Part shown: piece by piece, positions 25,536 to 35,891 of the stretch | Layout of the letters: every line of letters begins with the position of its first letter | Position numbering within the stretch: the stretch's first letter is position 1 | Position numbers and translations under genes: made by a program | Assembly: GCF_965229315.1 (NCBI RefSeq) | Contig: NZ_CBDDJA010000002.1 | Coordinates: 1,798,001-1,862,000 of the forward strand | DNA length: 64,000 nt | Direction of reading: 5' to 3' | Origin: Pelomonas sp965229315 | Lineage (GTDB): Bacteria > Pseudomonadota > Gammaproteobacteria > Burkholderiales > Burkholderiaceae_C | The notes under the pieces: generated by a model | Databases searched by the model: none | The model's input: the letters and a program-made list of their open reading frames with translations, nothing else | Told to the model about the DNA's origin: nothing

Positions 25536-27865
25536 GCTGGGCCGTGCCCAAGGGGCCCAGCCTGGACCCGGCCGTCAAGCGCATGGCCGTGCGCGTGGAA
25601 GACCACCCGGTCAGCTACAACCGGTTCGAGGGTGACATCCCCAAGGGCCACTACGGCGCCGGCCAGGTCATCGTCTGGGACCGCGGCAGCTGGACGCCCG
25701 TGGGCGACCCGCGCGACGGTCTGGCCCAGGGCAAGCTCATCTTCCAGCTGCACGGCGAGAAGCTGGCCGGCCTGTGGGAACTGGTGTGCATCGCCAAGCC
25801 CGGCGAGGCCAAGGCGCACTGGCTGTTGCTGAAGAAGCGCGGTGACGCCTGGGCGCGGTCCAGCCGCGACTACGACGTGCTGACCGCGCTGCCCGACAGC
25901 GCCGTCGACCAGCCACTGGGGCTGGCCGAGGACCGCGAACCGCAGGCCGCGACGACCGGCCCGGATCTGTCGAAGGCTGTGCGGGCCGCGCTGCCCAAGA
26001 CGCTGGCACCGCAGCTCGCCACGCTGGCCGCCGAGCCGCCAGCCGATGGCGACTGGGTCGTGGAGACCAAGTTCGACGGCTACCGCCTGCTGGTGCGCCT
26101 GGCCCGCGGCAAGGCGCAGCTGTTCACGCGCAACGGCCATGACTGGACCGCCAGGCTGCAGCCGCTGGCCGACGAGCTCGCGCAACTGGGCATCGCCCGC
26201 GCCTGGCTGGACGGCGAGATCGTCGTCATGAACGAGCGCGGCGTGCCGGACTTCAGCCGGCTGCAGGACGCCATCGACGGCGCGCGCAACCCCGACATCG
26301 TGCTCTACCTGTTCGACCTGCCGTTCCTGGGCGACCGCGACCTGCGCGCCGTGCCGCTGCGCAGCCGCCGCGCGGTGCTGCAGACGCTGCTGGCGGGCCA
26401 CGCGCAGCCGCATGTGCGCTTCAGCGAGGCGCTGCCCGCGCCGCCATCCGAGGTGCTGGAGGCCGCCTGCCGCATCGGCCTGGAGGGCGTCATCCTCAAG
26501 CGCGCCGACGCGCCCTACGTCAGCCGTCGCAGCGACACCTGGCTGAAGCTCAAGTGCCAGCGCCGCCAGGAGTTCGTCGTCGTCGGCTTCACGGACCGAG
26601 CGAACGCGGACGACGAGGTCGGCGCGCTGCTGCTGGGCTACCACGGCGACGACGGCAAGCTGCGGCATGCCGGCTCGGTCGGCACCGGCTGGTCCAGGCG
26701 CCAGGGCCGCGAGCTGCATGCAAGGCTGGTGGCGCTGCAGACGAAGAAGCCAGCTGTCGACCCCATCGCTGCCACCTCGGGCCGCAGCGCCATCCGCTCG
26801 CGCGGCCGCGAGCGCTGGGTGAAGCCGCAACTCGTCGTCGAGGTCGCGTTCGCCGAATGGACGCCGGACGGGCGTGTGCGGCACGCGAGCTTCCAGGGCG
26901 TGCGCACCGACAAGGCCGCCAGGTCCATCGGCCGCGAGAAGGTCCGGGCTCCCGCGCCTGCGGCGAAGAAGGCAACGAGGACCAAAGCCGCGCCCGACAT
27001 GCCGATCTCCAACCCGGACCGCGTCATCGACGCCGCCAGCGGCGTGAAGAAGATCGAGCTGGTGCGCTACTACGAGAGCGTGGCCGAGTGGATGCTGCCG
27101 CACCTGCGCCAACGGCCCGTGTCGCTGGTGCGCGCGCCGCAGGGTGTCGAGGGGCCACTGTTCTTCCAGCGCCATGCCGAGACCGCCATCCGCGGTGTGA
27201 AGGAACTGGACCCGGCGTTGTCGCCCGGCCACGCGGCGCTGCTGGTCGTCGACAGTGCGGAGGCCCTGCTGGCCGCCGCGCAGATGAACGTCGTCGAGTT
27301 CCACACCTGGAACGCCACCGCCAGGCACATCGGCAAGCCCGACCGCGTCATTTTCGACCTGGACCCGGGCGAGGGCGTCGGCTGGCGCGACATGCAGCAG
27401 GCTGCGCTGCTGGTGCGCACGGCGCTGGAAGAACTGGGCCTGCGCAGCTGGCTCAAGACCAGCGGCGGCAAGGGGCTGCACGTCGTCGTGCCGCTGGCCG
27501 CGCGACGCGACGATGCCGACGTGAAAGACTTCGCGCATGCGGTCAGCGCGCACATGGCCCGCGTGCTGCCGCAGTTGTTCGTGGCCAAGAGCGGCCCGGC
27601 CAACCGCGTCGGCAGGATCTTCATCGACTACCTGCGCAACGGCCACGGCCAGACCACGGTGGCGGCGTTCTCGGCCCGTGCGCGGCCCGGTCTGGGCGTG
27701 TCGATGCCGGTGTCGTGGGATCAGCTGAGCGAGCTGAAGAGCGGCGCGCAGTGGACGGTGCGGACGGCGCGGGAAGCCCTGTCGTTCCAGTCCGACGACC
27801 CGTGGGCCGGCTACTGGACATCGCGCCAGACGATCAGACACTGGCCACCGCCCGCGCACGCCTGA
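25367..27865 (+). CDS. ligD: DNA ligase D (phosphoesterase-ligase-polymerase), re-initiated on the second repeat copy
   Basis: 832 aa from a GTG at 25367. It keeps the complete order seen in Pseudomonas-type LigD: phosphoesterase (residues about 1-190), ATP-dependent ligase (about 200-520; the adenylated lysine is in KFDGYRLLV near residue 235) and archaeo-eukaryotic-primase-type polymerase (about 545-832, with FDLDPGEG metal site). Without the 605-bp insertion the gene would be 845 aa from 24723. GGA seven bases before the GTG is a weak ribosome binding site; the first 14 native residues are lost. It works with Ku in end joining. Confidence 0.88.
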   Translation: MAPLARYNAKRDFSATTEPAGEVVRGRGKALAFVIQKHWASRLHYDFRLELDGVMLSWAVPKGPSLDPAVKRMAVRVEDHPVSYNRFEGDIPKGHYGAGQVIVWDRGSWTPVGDPRDGLAQGKLIFQLHGEKLAGLWELVCIAKPGEAKAHWLLLKKRGDAWARSSRDYDVLTALPDSAVDQPLGLAEDREPQAATTGPDLSKAVRAALPKTLAPQLATLAAEPPADGDWVVETKFDGYRLLVRLARGKAQLFTRNGHDWTARLQPLADELAQLGIARAWLDGEIVVMNERGVPDFSRLQDAIDGARNPDIVLYLFDLPFLGDRDLRAVPLRSRRAVLQTLLAGHAQPHVRFSEALPAPPSEVLEAACRIGLEGVILKRADAPYVSRRSDTWLKLKCQRRQEFVVVGFTDRANADDEVGALLLGYHGDDGKLRHAGSVGTGWSRRQGRELHARLVALQTKKPAVDPIAATSGRSAIRSRGRERWVKPQLVVEVAFAEWTPDGRVRHASFQGVRTDKAARSIGREKVRAPAPAAKKATRTKAAPDMPISNPDRVIDAASGVKKIELVRYYESVAEWMLPHLRQRPVSLVRAPQGVEGPLFFQRHAETAIRGVKELDPALSPGHAALLVVDSAEALLAAAQMNVVEFHTWNATARHIGKPDRVIFDLDPGEGVGWRDMQQAALLVRTALEELGLRSWLKTSGGKGLHVVVPLAARRDDADVKDFAHAVSAHMARVLPQLFVAKSGPANRVGRIFIDYLRNGHGQTTVAAFSARARPGLGVSMPVSWDQLSELKSGAQWTVRTAREALSFQSDDPWAGYWTSRQTIRHWPPPAHA
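25369..25972 (+). repeat. 604-bp tandem direct repeat within ligD, copy 2
   Basis: Second copy of the 24764-25367 segment. It is in frame with the downstream ligase and polymerase domains, which makes the intact LigD reading frame from the GTG at 25367. Confidence 0.9.
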
Positions 27866-27978
27866 CGCTGAGCGGGCGGATCGGGCCGGTCAGGTGACGG
27901 CCGTTGTCCCTCGTTCTACGGATGGCCGGGGTGCAGGCTTGGTGCAAGACTGCCGCCTCTTGTCACGAGGCTCACGGC

Positions 27979-29673
27979 ATGTCCACACCGCGTCAACTGG
28001 TGCTCCTGTGCGATGGCACCAACAACAACCTGAGCGGGCGCCATTCCGACACCCATGTGGTGCTGCTGGCCGAGCTGATGCGGCTCTTCCCCGACCCGGA
28101 CCGGCTCATCTACTACGACCCGGGCGTGGGCAATCCGGGCCAGCTGCCAGGGACGACGATCGTCGACAAGGTCCGCCGGGCGATGGACCGCATCGATGGC
28201 CTGGCCTTCGGCCGCGGCCTGTACGACAACGTTGCCGAGGGCTATCGCTTCCTGATGGCGAACTGGCGGCCGGGCGACCAGATCTTCCTGTTCGGCTTCT
28301 CGCGCGGCGCGTTCACGGCACGCTCCATCGGCGGCCTGGTCAATGCCTTCGGCATCATCGACGGCCACCAGGAAACGCTGGTCTCCAGCCTGGTGTCGAC
28401 CTACTTCTCCAAGGCCTCCGCCGAGCGTGACGACATCACCGCGCAGGCCTCACGCCTCTTCGGCCAGGGTGGCACGCCCGCGGACTGGCCGCAGGTGCAT
28501 TTCGTCGGTGTCTGGGACACGGTGGCCAGCGTGGGCCTGCCGCCGTTCGGCCTGAAGATCACCGCCAGGCCGACGCTGGCCGGCAAGCACTTCAGGCATG
28601 TGCGGCAAGCCCTGGCCCTGGACGAGCAGCGCGCCCAGTTCCTGCCGCGCGCCTATGCGCAGGACGACGGCGCCTTCCCCATGGCCAATGAGCGCGTTGG
28701 CGACATCCGGCAGTGCTGGTTCCGCGGGTCGCACTGCGACGTGGGCGGCGGCAACGTCTACCCGTACAGCGAGTTGTCGCGTGCGCCGTTCGCCTGGCTG
28801 GTGTCCGAGGCCATCCAGTGCGGCTTGCGGCTGCCCGCGCCCGCGGGGCAGGCGCCGCTCGTCAACGAGGCGGACGTGTTCCACGTCATGCCGCAGCTCG
28901 ATCCGCCGACGCTGCAACGCATGGCGGCGCGCATCAACAGCGAAACCCATGTCACGCCGCTGTGGGCGCTGACGGGGCTGAAGGTGCGTGACACGGCGCA
29001 TGCGCTGATCGACGGCGAGCCGCCTGTGCCCGTGACGATGCACGCGCATCCGACGGTGGCGCTGTGGACGCACGCCTTCCCCGCGGCGACGGCCTGGTCC
29101 GAGCGTCGCGGCTCGGGCGCCTGGGCCAAGCTGCTGCTGGCGCTGCTGCTGATGGCGGCGCTGGCGTTGTTGGCGGGATGGGCGCTGCTGGTGCACCAGG
29201 GACTGGTGCCGTCGCTGGAGCGCACGCGCGAGATTCTCGCTGCCGACCTGGCCTTCCAACGCTGGCAGTTGAGCCTGGCGTCCATGGGCGACTGGGCGGC
29301 GCAGGCCGGCGGCTTCGCCCGCCCGGGCCACGCGCTGCTGCTGGACACCGCGCTGATCGCGGCCTACGCCTGGGTGCTGTCTTTCTGGGTCTGCCGCGCG
29401 TTCGCCCGGCATGCCCGGCTGATCCGCGTCGGCACGACGCCGTCGCGCTGGCTGAACCGCGCGGGCTGGGTGCTGCCGGTGGCGGTGGGGGCCGACCTGG
29501 TCGAGAACGCGGCCTCGTGGCTGTCGCTGACCGCCGTGGACGGGGTCGCCATCGACTGGTGGGCCTGGCCGGCGCGTGGGGTGCTGCTCGCCGCCAGCGC
29601 CGTCAAGTGGGCCGCGCTCGCCGGCGTGGTGGTGCTGATCGCGACGTCGTTCCTGCGCCGCGGCCGGCGTTAG
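27979..29673 (+). CDS. DUF2235 alpha/beta hydrolase with C-terminal membrane segments (Tle1-like)
   Basis: 564 aa from ATG 27979. Residues 1-360 form a DUF2235 domain with the nucleophile elbow GFSRGAFTAR, a GxSxG motif, and the aspartate/histidine region (WFRGSHCDVGGG). Four hydrophobic segments follow near residues 390-410, 450-470, 495-515 and 535-555. DUF2235 includes type VI secretion phospholipases (Tle1), but the membrane part and the lack of T6SS genes here make an effector role uncertain. It overlaps the convergent exonuclease gene by four bases. Confidence 0.82.
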   Translation: MSTPRQLVLLCDGTNNNLSGRHSDTHVVLLAELMRLFPDPDRLIYYDPGVGNPGQLPGTTIVDKVRRAMDRIDGLAFGRGLYDNVAEGYRFLMANWRPGDQIFLFGFSRGAFTARSIGGLVNAFGIIDGHQETLVSSLVSTYFSKASAERDDITAQASRLFGQGGTPADWPQVHFVGVWDTVASVGLPPFGLKITARPTLAGKHFRHVRQALALDEQRAQFLPRAYAQDDGAFPMANERVGDIRQCWFRGSHCDVGGGNVYPYSELSRAPFAWLVSEAIQCGLRLPAPAGQAPLVNEADVFHVMPQLDPPTLQRMAARINSETHVTPLWALTGLKVRDTAHALIDGEPPVPVTMHAHPTVALWTHAFPAATAWSERRGSGAWAKLLLALLLMAALALLAGWALLVHQGLVPSLERTREILAADLAFQRWQLSLASMGDWAAQAGGFARPGHALLLDTALIAAYAWVLSFWVCRAFARHARLIRVGTTPSRWLNRAGWVLPVAVGADLVENAASWLSLTAVDGVAIDWWAWPARGVLLAASAVKWAALAGVVVLIATSFLRRGRR

Positions 29674-30440
29674 CCGTCGATGGTCACGATCACCGGCGCG
29701 TGGTCGCTGGGGCGCTCGTTCTTGCGCGGCAGCTTGTCGATCTCGCAGGCCGTCACGCGGCCCTTCAGCGCCTCGCTGACGAGGATGTGGTCGATGCGCA
29801 GGCCCTGGTTCTTGCGGAACGCGAGGTTGCGGTAGTCCCACCAGCTCCAGCTCTTGGCCGGCTGCTCGAAGAGGCGGAAGGCGTCGGTCAGGCCCAGTTG
29901 CAGGAGCTGCCGGAAGTGCTCGCGCTCCTCGGGCGTGCAGTGGATCTGGCCGGCCCAGGCGACGGGGTCGTACACGTCGCGGTCCTCGGGGGCGATGTTG
30001 AAGTCGCCCATCAGCACCAGTTGCGGATGCTGCTTCATCTCTTCCGCGAGCCAGTTGCGCAAGCCGGTCAGCCAGCTCATCTTGTAGGTGAACTTGTCGC
30101 TGTCCGGTGCCTGGCCGTTGGGAAAGTAGCCGCCGATGACGCGCACGCCGTCCACGGTGCCGGCGATGACGCGCGCCTGCTCGTCGGCAAAGCCGGTGAT
30201 GTTCTTGACCACGTCGGTGGCCGGCGTGCGGCTGATGAGGGCCACGCCGTTGTAGGTCTTCTGGCCGAACCACTGCACCTGCCAGCCGGCGGCGCCCAGG
30301 TCGGCGGTGGGGAACTTGTCATCGGTCAGCTTGGTTTCCTGCAGCACCAGCGCGTCCACCGGGTGCTCGGCCAGCCAGGCCAGCACCTGCGGCAGCCGCA
30401 CGGCCAGCGAATTGACGTTCCAGGTGGCGAACTTCTTCAT
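29670..30440 (-). CDS. xth: Exodeoxyribonuclease III (AP endonuclease)
   Basis: 256 aa. It cleaves abasic sites and degrades 3' ends in base-excision repair. The metal-binding glutamate is in LVLQETKLTD, with GDFNIAPEDRDVYDP and the C-terminal SDHAPVIV all intact. The start ATG at 30440 gives MKKFATWNVNSLAVRLPQVL, the family N-terminus. It adds a DNA repair enzyme next to the Ku/LigD locus. Confidence 0.95.
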   Translation of the reverse strand: MKKFATWNVNSLAVRLPQVLAWLAEHPVDALVLQETKLTDDKFPTADLGAAGWQVQWFGQKTYNGVALISRTPATDVVKNITGFADEQARVIAGTVDGVRVIGGYFPNGQAPDSDKFTYKMSWLTGLRNWLAEEMKQHPQLVLMGDFNIAPEDRDVYDPVAWAGQIHCTPEEREHFRQLLQLGLTDAFRLFEQPAKSWSWWDYRNLAFRKNQGLRIDHILVSEALKGRVTACEIDKLPRKNERPSDHAPVIVTIDG

Positions 30441-30677
30441 GGGGGTGTCTCGGTAGGGCAGCGTTCGCTGCATTGTGACCGCCGCCCCGGGCGCGGCAGG
30501 CACCCTGCTTGCCCTGCTGCCGGGCACGGCGATTGCCAGTGGATTCAGCGCCGGGTTCAAAAACAGAGCCGACCCGGCGAGCCATGGTGCCCCCTGGGGG
30601 TGCATCATCGCGTCTGCGCGAGCGCAAGGGTGTGCTGGCAACCGGATGGAACCGGAGGCGCTGGAACAGGAGTGGCT

Positions 30678-31085
30678 ATGGGAATGGACGAGGTGCGCGT
30701 CATCGTGGTGGACGACGCGCGCGACTTCGCGGAGGTGCTGGCCGAGACGCTGGAGATGGACGGCTACCAGGTCAAGGTCGCCCTCGACGGCAACGAGGCG
30801 CTGCGGCTGGCCGAGGAATTCGAGCCCATCTGCGCGCTGGTGGACATCCGCATGCCGCACCTGGACGGGCATGAGCTGTCGCGCCGGCTGCGTGCCAAGT
30901 ACGGCGACGAAGTCGTGCTGATCGCGATGACGGGGGAGGGCACGCCCAACGACCGCGTCAGCGAGGCCTTCTCGCTGTTCGACTACTACCTGAGCAAGCC
31001 CGTCGACACCAAGGCGCTGCACAAGGTGCTGCCCCCCATCAACCCGCGGCGCGTCAGCGCGGACGTTCCGCCGCTGCAGAACTGA
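30678..31085 (+). CDS. Response regulator, receiver domain only
   Basis: 135 aa, a single CheY-like domain. The acidic pocket is VDDARDF, the phosphoacceptor aspartate is in CALVDIRMPHLDG, the conserved Thr is in IAMTGEG, and the lysine is in YYLSKPVD. AGGAG six bases before ATG 30678 fixes the start. It has no output domain, so it likely acts through protein contact. Its 3' end overlaps the opposite-strand gene by 32 bases. No partner histidine kinase is adjacent. Confidence 0.9.
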   Translation: MGMDEVRVIVVDDARDFAEVLAETLEMDGYQVKVALDGNEALRLAEEFEPICALVDIRMPHLDGHELSRRLRAKYGDEVVLIAMTGEGTPNDRVSEAFSLFDYYLSKPVDTKALHKVLPPINPRRVSADVPPLQN

Positions 31086-31476
31086 CGGCTTGCGCTGCGT
31101 GGCGCCGGGCAGCGGGTGCCGCAGCAGAGGCACCCGAGGCTGCCGGGTCGAGGGTCAGCCGCAAGCCCATCTCCACCCAGTTGGCTTCCCCGGCCAGCGC
31201 GGTCTTCACGGCCCGCCAATGCAAAGCGGGCTGGTGCACCCACTGTCGATGTCGCACCACGCGTTCCAGCAGGTGCCTGGCTGCCTGCGGACGCAGCGTG
31301 GCTCTGCCATGAAGCCAGCGTCGCAGCGCCTGCAGTTCCCGTTCGTCCAAAGGGCCGCCAAGCCCGTGGGCCGGAGCCCGCCCCGCAGCAGCCCGGTGGG
31401 GCTCAGGGCGGGACGGGCTCCAGCGGCCCCTCTGCAGATGCGGGCTGGCTGCCCGCGCATGAGAGGGGGTGCCCAT
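31054..31476 (-). CDS. Hypothetical protein downstream of groEL
   Basis: 140 aa. The ATG is one base after the groEL stop (TGACATG), so it would be translated by coupling. The protein has a Gln/Leu/Arg-rich helix (DERELQALRRWLHGRATLRP), then QARHLLER and WVEMGLRLTLDP, and an Ala-rich tail; no family is recognised. Composition is protein-like but unsupported by a known domain. The overlap with the response regulator 3' end argues mildly against it. Confidence 0.5.
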   Translation of the reverse strand: MGTPSHARAASPHLQRGRWSPSRPEPHRAAAGRAPAHGLGGPLDERELQALRRWLHGRATLRPQAARHLLERVVRHRQWVHQPALHWRAVKTALAGEANWVEMGLRLTLDPAASGASAAAPAARRHAAQAVSSAAAERPR

Positions 31477-31477
31477 G

Positions 31478-33094
<1,617 letters not shown>

Positions 33095-33142
33095 GGCTGA
33101 ACTCCTTCTCATTGCTCCTTGTGGATGTGGGGATGAATGCCG

Positions 33143-33463
33143 TCAGGCAACCTTGAGGGTCGCGGCGGTGGCGGTCTCTTCGATGACGCCCAGCACGTCC
33201 TCTTCGCGAAGCACGAGCAGTTCCTGCCCGTCGAGCTTCACGGTCTGCCCGGCGTACTTGCCGAACAGCACGCGTTGGCCGGGCTGCAGTTGCAGCGGCC
33301 GCACCGAGCCGTCCTGAAGCAGGCGGCCGTTGCCGACCGCCAGCACCTCGCCCTGCTCAGGCTTCTCTGCGGCGGTGTCGGGAATGACGATGCCGGATGC
33401 CGTTTGGCGCAGCGGATCGATCCGCTTGGCAATGATCCGGTCGTACAGGGGACGGATTTGCAT
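33143..33463 (-). CDS. groES: Co-chaperonin GroES, stress-island copy
   Basis: 106 aa. It caps the GroEL ring. MQIRPLYDRIIAKRIDP is a GroES start, followed by the mobile loop around TASGIVIPDTAAEKPEQG and the usual GKYAGQTVKLDGQELLVLREEDVL. The typical length is about 96 aa. It is preceded by an RpoH-type promoter at 33554-33581 and followed directly by groEL. Confidence 0.94.
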   Translation of the reverse strand: MQIRPLYDRIIAKRIDPLRQTASGIVIPDTAAEKPEQGEVLAVGNGRLLQDGSVRPLQLQPGQRVLFGKYAGQTVKLDGQELLVLREEDVLGVIEETATAATLKVA

Positions 33464-33553
33464 CGTGGGTCTCCTAGTGATGACTGAAAGATTGACAAAA
33501 GATGGCCAGTCCCAGGTGCCCCATGAAGACGGGCACCGTCCTGGCCGACAGCG

Positions 33554-33581
33554 AAATAGGAGCAAGCGCCGCGCTTTCAAG
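33554..33581 (-). promoter_or_regulatory. RpoH (sigma-32) promoter of groES-groEL
   Basis: On the minus strand CTTGAAA, then 14 bases, then CCTATTT, matching the sigma-32 -35 (CTTGAAA) and the CCCATNT-type -10. The same 14-base spacing recurs in the Hsp20 promoter. The leader to groES would be about 85 bases. Confidence 0.75.
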
Positions 33582-33611
33582 AGGCCCGTGATCCCATCTC
33601 ATTCCGGGCCG

Positions 33612-34247
33612 CTACAGCAGCAGGATGCGGTCAACGCGACCGAGCTGGTACCGGTGGCGCGAGTCCGAGCCGATGCTGCGCGGGTGGGGCTCGATCGGAC
33701 AAGGCAGCTCGCGGCTCCCATCCGGCAAGAGACTGTCGTCTTCACCTGCGCTGCGCCACAACCCTTCGGCCACCGGGCGGAAGAGCCAGCGGATGTATCC
33801 CAGTCTCGCCGCGAGGTCGCGCATCTCGATGCGGTCTGGCGCTTCTGCGACGAGGTGGGTTTCATCGTCGGGCGCGAGTGGGTTGTCGCCGAACGCCTGC
33901 CGGCACTCCACCGCTTCGCGCATCGGGGCTCCGACCGTGTTGCAGCCACGCCGGTGCTCCCGTGTCATGTCCCAGGCACCCAGTTGCCAGGCGGCCTCCA
34001 GCATCTGGGCGTCCAACTGACCGATGCCGTCCCAGAGCTGGGTCAACTGCAGGGCGGAACTCGGCAGCGCAGCGCGCCGATGGACAGGAGGCCCCGACGG
34101 GTCTCGCGCGGGTGGCTGGGGCAGGAAGCCGTGCCAATGCAGCAGCAGCAGGAGAGGCGACGACTTGCGCGGAAGCGTTGCCAGGGACACGGCCGCCAGC
34201 GGCCTGCGCAAGGTCTCAACCTGCTCTCGAATGATGTCCAAGATCAT
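33612..34247 (-). CDS. Hypothetical protein between the GroES and Hsp20 genes
   Basis: 211 aa from ATG 34247 (MILDIIREQVETLRRPLAAV); a TTG at 34277 is also in frame. Two segments stand out: PRKSSPLLLLLHWHGFLPQP, and the central LTQLWDGIGQLDAQMLEAAW with many Gln and Trp. No family is recognised. It lies within the heat-shock cluster on the same strand, and a CTTGAAA lies upstream at 34301-34307 with a weak -10. It may be a stress protein of unknown role. Confidence 0.6.
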   Translation of the reverse strand: MILDIIREQVETLRRPLAAVSLATLPRKSSPLLLLLHWHGFLPQPPARDPSGPPVHRRAALPSSALQLTQLWDGIGQLDAQMLEAAWQLGAWDMTREHRRGCNTVGAPMREAVECRQAFGDNPLAPDDETHLVAEAPDRIEMRDLAARLGYIRWLFRPVAEGLWRSAGEDDSLLPDGSRELPCPIEPHPRSIGSDSRHRYQLGRVDRILLL

Positions 34248-34279
34248 GGCGGGCAAGGTGCGATGGCGAACGGCCAAAT

Positions 34280-34307
34280 TTTTGCGAAGACCGCGCCTGA
34301 TTTCAAG
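34280..34307 (-). promoter_or_regulatory. Possible RpoH-like promoter of the hypothetical heat-shock gene
   Basis: On the minus strand CTTGAAA with 14 bases to CGCAAAA. The -35 match is exact, but the -10 is poor, so this is weaker than the promoters before groES and the Hsp20 operon. Confidence 0.3.
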
Positions 34308-34376
34308 CGGTCAGGCGCCGTCGACCGCAGGCACCGCGACGAGGCCGCGGTCAGGCCACGCGACGGCCAGGCAGCG

Positions 34377-34409
34377 CAGAAAGCCGGCCCCGCGCGAACC
34401 GGGGCCGGC
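34377..34409 (-). terminator. Rho-independent terminator of the Hsp20 operon
   Basis: A perfect 10-bp stem GCCGGCCCCG/CGGGGCCGGC (34383-34409) has a 7-base loop. In the minus direction it is followed by TTTCT. It lies 37 bases after the stop of the last Hsp20 gene. Confidence 0.75.
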
Positions 34410-34445
34410 CCTCAGAGCGAACGCAGCGGGCCAACTGGCGTCACG

Positions 34446-34982
34446 TCAGGCAGCACGCACCTCGATGCGCCGATGGGCCTGCAACTCGCGGCGTGGCAAC
34501 TCGATGCGCAGCACGCCTGCGTCATAGCTGGCCTTTGCACGCTCCACGTCAACCGGCACGGGCAACTGGATGTCGCGCCGGAACGTGCCGTAGGCGCATT
34601 GCACGAGCGCATAGAGGCTGCTGGCATGCGCCTTGTCGTGACGCTTGCGCCCCAGCACGCTCAGCGACTCCGGCGACCCCATCTCGATCTGGAAGTCCTC
34701 CCGTGCCATGCCAGGGGCTTCGATGCGCACCAGGATCTTGTCGTTCGAGGCATACACGTCCACCGCCATGAAAGCCCAGCGCGCTGGAGGCAGCCAGCGG
34801 TCTTCACGCGCTTCGCCCGCCGGCTTGTCCACGCTGGCCTGCGCCGATGACGCGTCATCGCCGCCAGGCCAGAAGCGAGTCAGGGCGCCGCTCGCGCGGG
34901 CCCCCAACTCGCGCCAGCCTTCTGCCAGCGACTCCCAGGCTTGGCCGGCGCCATGCTTCAACTGCTCAGCAAGATTCGCCAT
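34446..34982 (-). CDS. Hsp20/alpha-crystallin family chaperone, long N-terminal arm
   Basis: 178 aa. An N-terminal arm of about 70 residues (AWESLAEGWRELGARASGAL) precedes the alpha-crystallin domain (about 71-170): VDVYASNDKILVRIEAPGM, the P-strand region and GVLRIELPRRE at the end, which is the GVL motif. Third in a row of three Hsp20 genes, 16 bases after the previous one. Small heat-shock proteins hold unfolding proteins for refolding by Hsp70/GroEL. Confidence 0.88.
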   Translation of the reverse strand: MANLAEQLKHGAGQAWESLAEGWRELGARASGALTRFWPGGDDASSAQASVDKPAGEAREDRWLPPARWAFMAVDVYASNDKILVRIEAPGMAREDFQIEMGSPESLSVLGRKRHDKAHASSLYALVQCAYGTFRRDIQLPVPVDVERAKASYDAGVLRIELPRRELQAHRRIEVRAA

Positions 34983-34998
34983 GGTTTCGGCCCCCCGT

Positions 34999-35400
34999 TC
35001 ATCCGGCGTTCACGGTGATGCGCCTGGGTTGTGCGTGCACCTGCTTCGGAATGCGCAGGGTCAGCACGCCGTCCTTCAAGTTCGCATCGATCTTGGCGGT
35101 GTCCAGCTCGCGGCTGAGCGTGAAGCTGCGCCGGTAGCGCGGCACGCGAAGCTCCGCGTAGATCGCCTCCAGGCCAGCCGGCGTTTGCGGCTGGACACGC
35201 CCCTCGATGTGGAGCGAGTCGCCTTCGACCTGCAGGTCCAGGTGATCCCGCGACACGCCAGGCATGTCGGCGAGCAGCGTGATGCCGGTCTCGTCTTCCA
35301 GCACGTCGACGGCGGGCGTGGCGGCGCGTTCGTTGGCACGGTCGTTGCCGGCGTCCACAGCCGTCGCTTGCTTGTCGCTGGGTGTGATCTCCTTGCTCAT
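34999..35400 (-). CDS. Hsp20/alpha-crystallin family chaperone
   Basis: 133 aa. A short N-terminal arm is followed by the alpha-crystallin core: LEDETGITLLADMPGVSRDH, HIEGRVQ and LKDGVLTLRIPKQ. The core includes the I/L-x-I/V-type C-terminal extension after VHAQPRRITVNAG. Second gene of the Hsp20 operon, 23 bases after the first, so it should share the RpoH promoter at 35934-35961. Confidence 0.92.
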   Translation of the reverse strand: MSKEITPSDKQATAVDAGNDRANERAATPAVDVLEDETGITLLADMPGVSRDHLDLQVEGDSLHIEGRVQPQTPAGLEAIYAELRVPRYRRSFTLSRELDTAKIDANLKDGVLTLRIPKQVHAQPRRITVNAG

Positions 35401-35423
35401 GATGTCGACTCCTTTCGCGGCTC

Positions 35424-35876
35424 TTACTGGATGCTGATGCGCTTGGGTTGCGGCGTTTCGCGGCGAGCGATGCTCACCTGCAGCACGCCGTCGCGATAGG
35501 TCGCCGTGACCTGTTCGGGATCGATGTCGTCGGGCAGCGAAACGGATCGGTCGAACCGACCCGTGGCACGCTCCCGCGCGTAAACGCGCTGGCGCTCGTT
35601 GCCCGGGTTCGACGGCAAGCGCTCGCCGGCCAGGCGCAGCACGCCCCGGTCGAGCGTCACCTCGATCTTGCTGGCATCAAGGCCGGGTGCAAACGCGTAC
35701 ACCTCGACGCTGCGGGGTGTGCGACCCACGTTGATCTGCGGCAGCGTGCCCGTCGCAACCGATCGGATGCTGCTGGGCAGCGACGACAGGCCGAAGAACA
35801 CGTCGTCGAGTTCGCGCTGGAGGCGGTCGAATTGTCCGAACAGGCTGTTCGGATGGTTCAGCAATGAATTGAACAT
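35424..35876 (-). CDS. Hsp20/alpha-crystallin family chaperone
   Basis: 150 aa. It begins MFNSLLNHPNSLFGQFDRLQ, then a core with VYAFAPGLDASKIEVTLDRG, RLAGERLPS and DGVLQVSIARRE, followed by the terminal ISIQ. The Shine-Dalgarno GGAG is nine bases before the ATG. First gene of the Hsp20 operon behind an RpoH promoter; its leader carries a GC-rich hairpin and an alternative one. Confidence 0.92.
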   Translation of the reverse strand: MFNSLLNHPNSLFGQFDRLQRELDDVFFGLSSLPSSIRSVATGTLPQINVGRTPRSVEVYAFAPGLDASKIEVTLDRGVLRLAGERLPSNPGNERQRVYARERATGRFDRSVSLPDDIDPEQVTATYRDGVLQVSIARRETPQPKRISIQ

Positions 35877-35891
35877 GGCTTGGTCTCCGTT

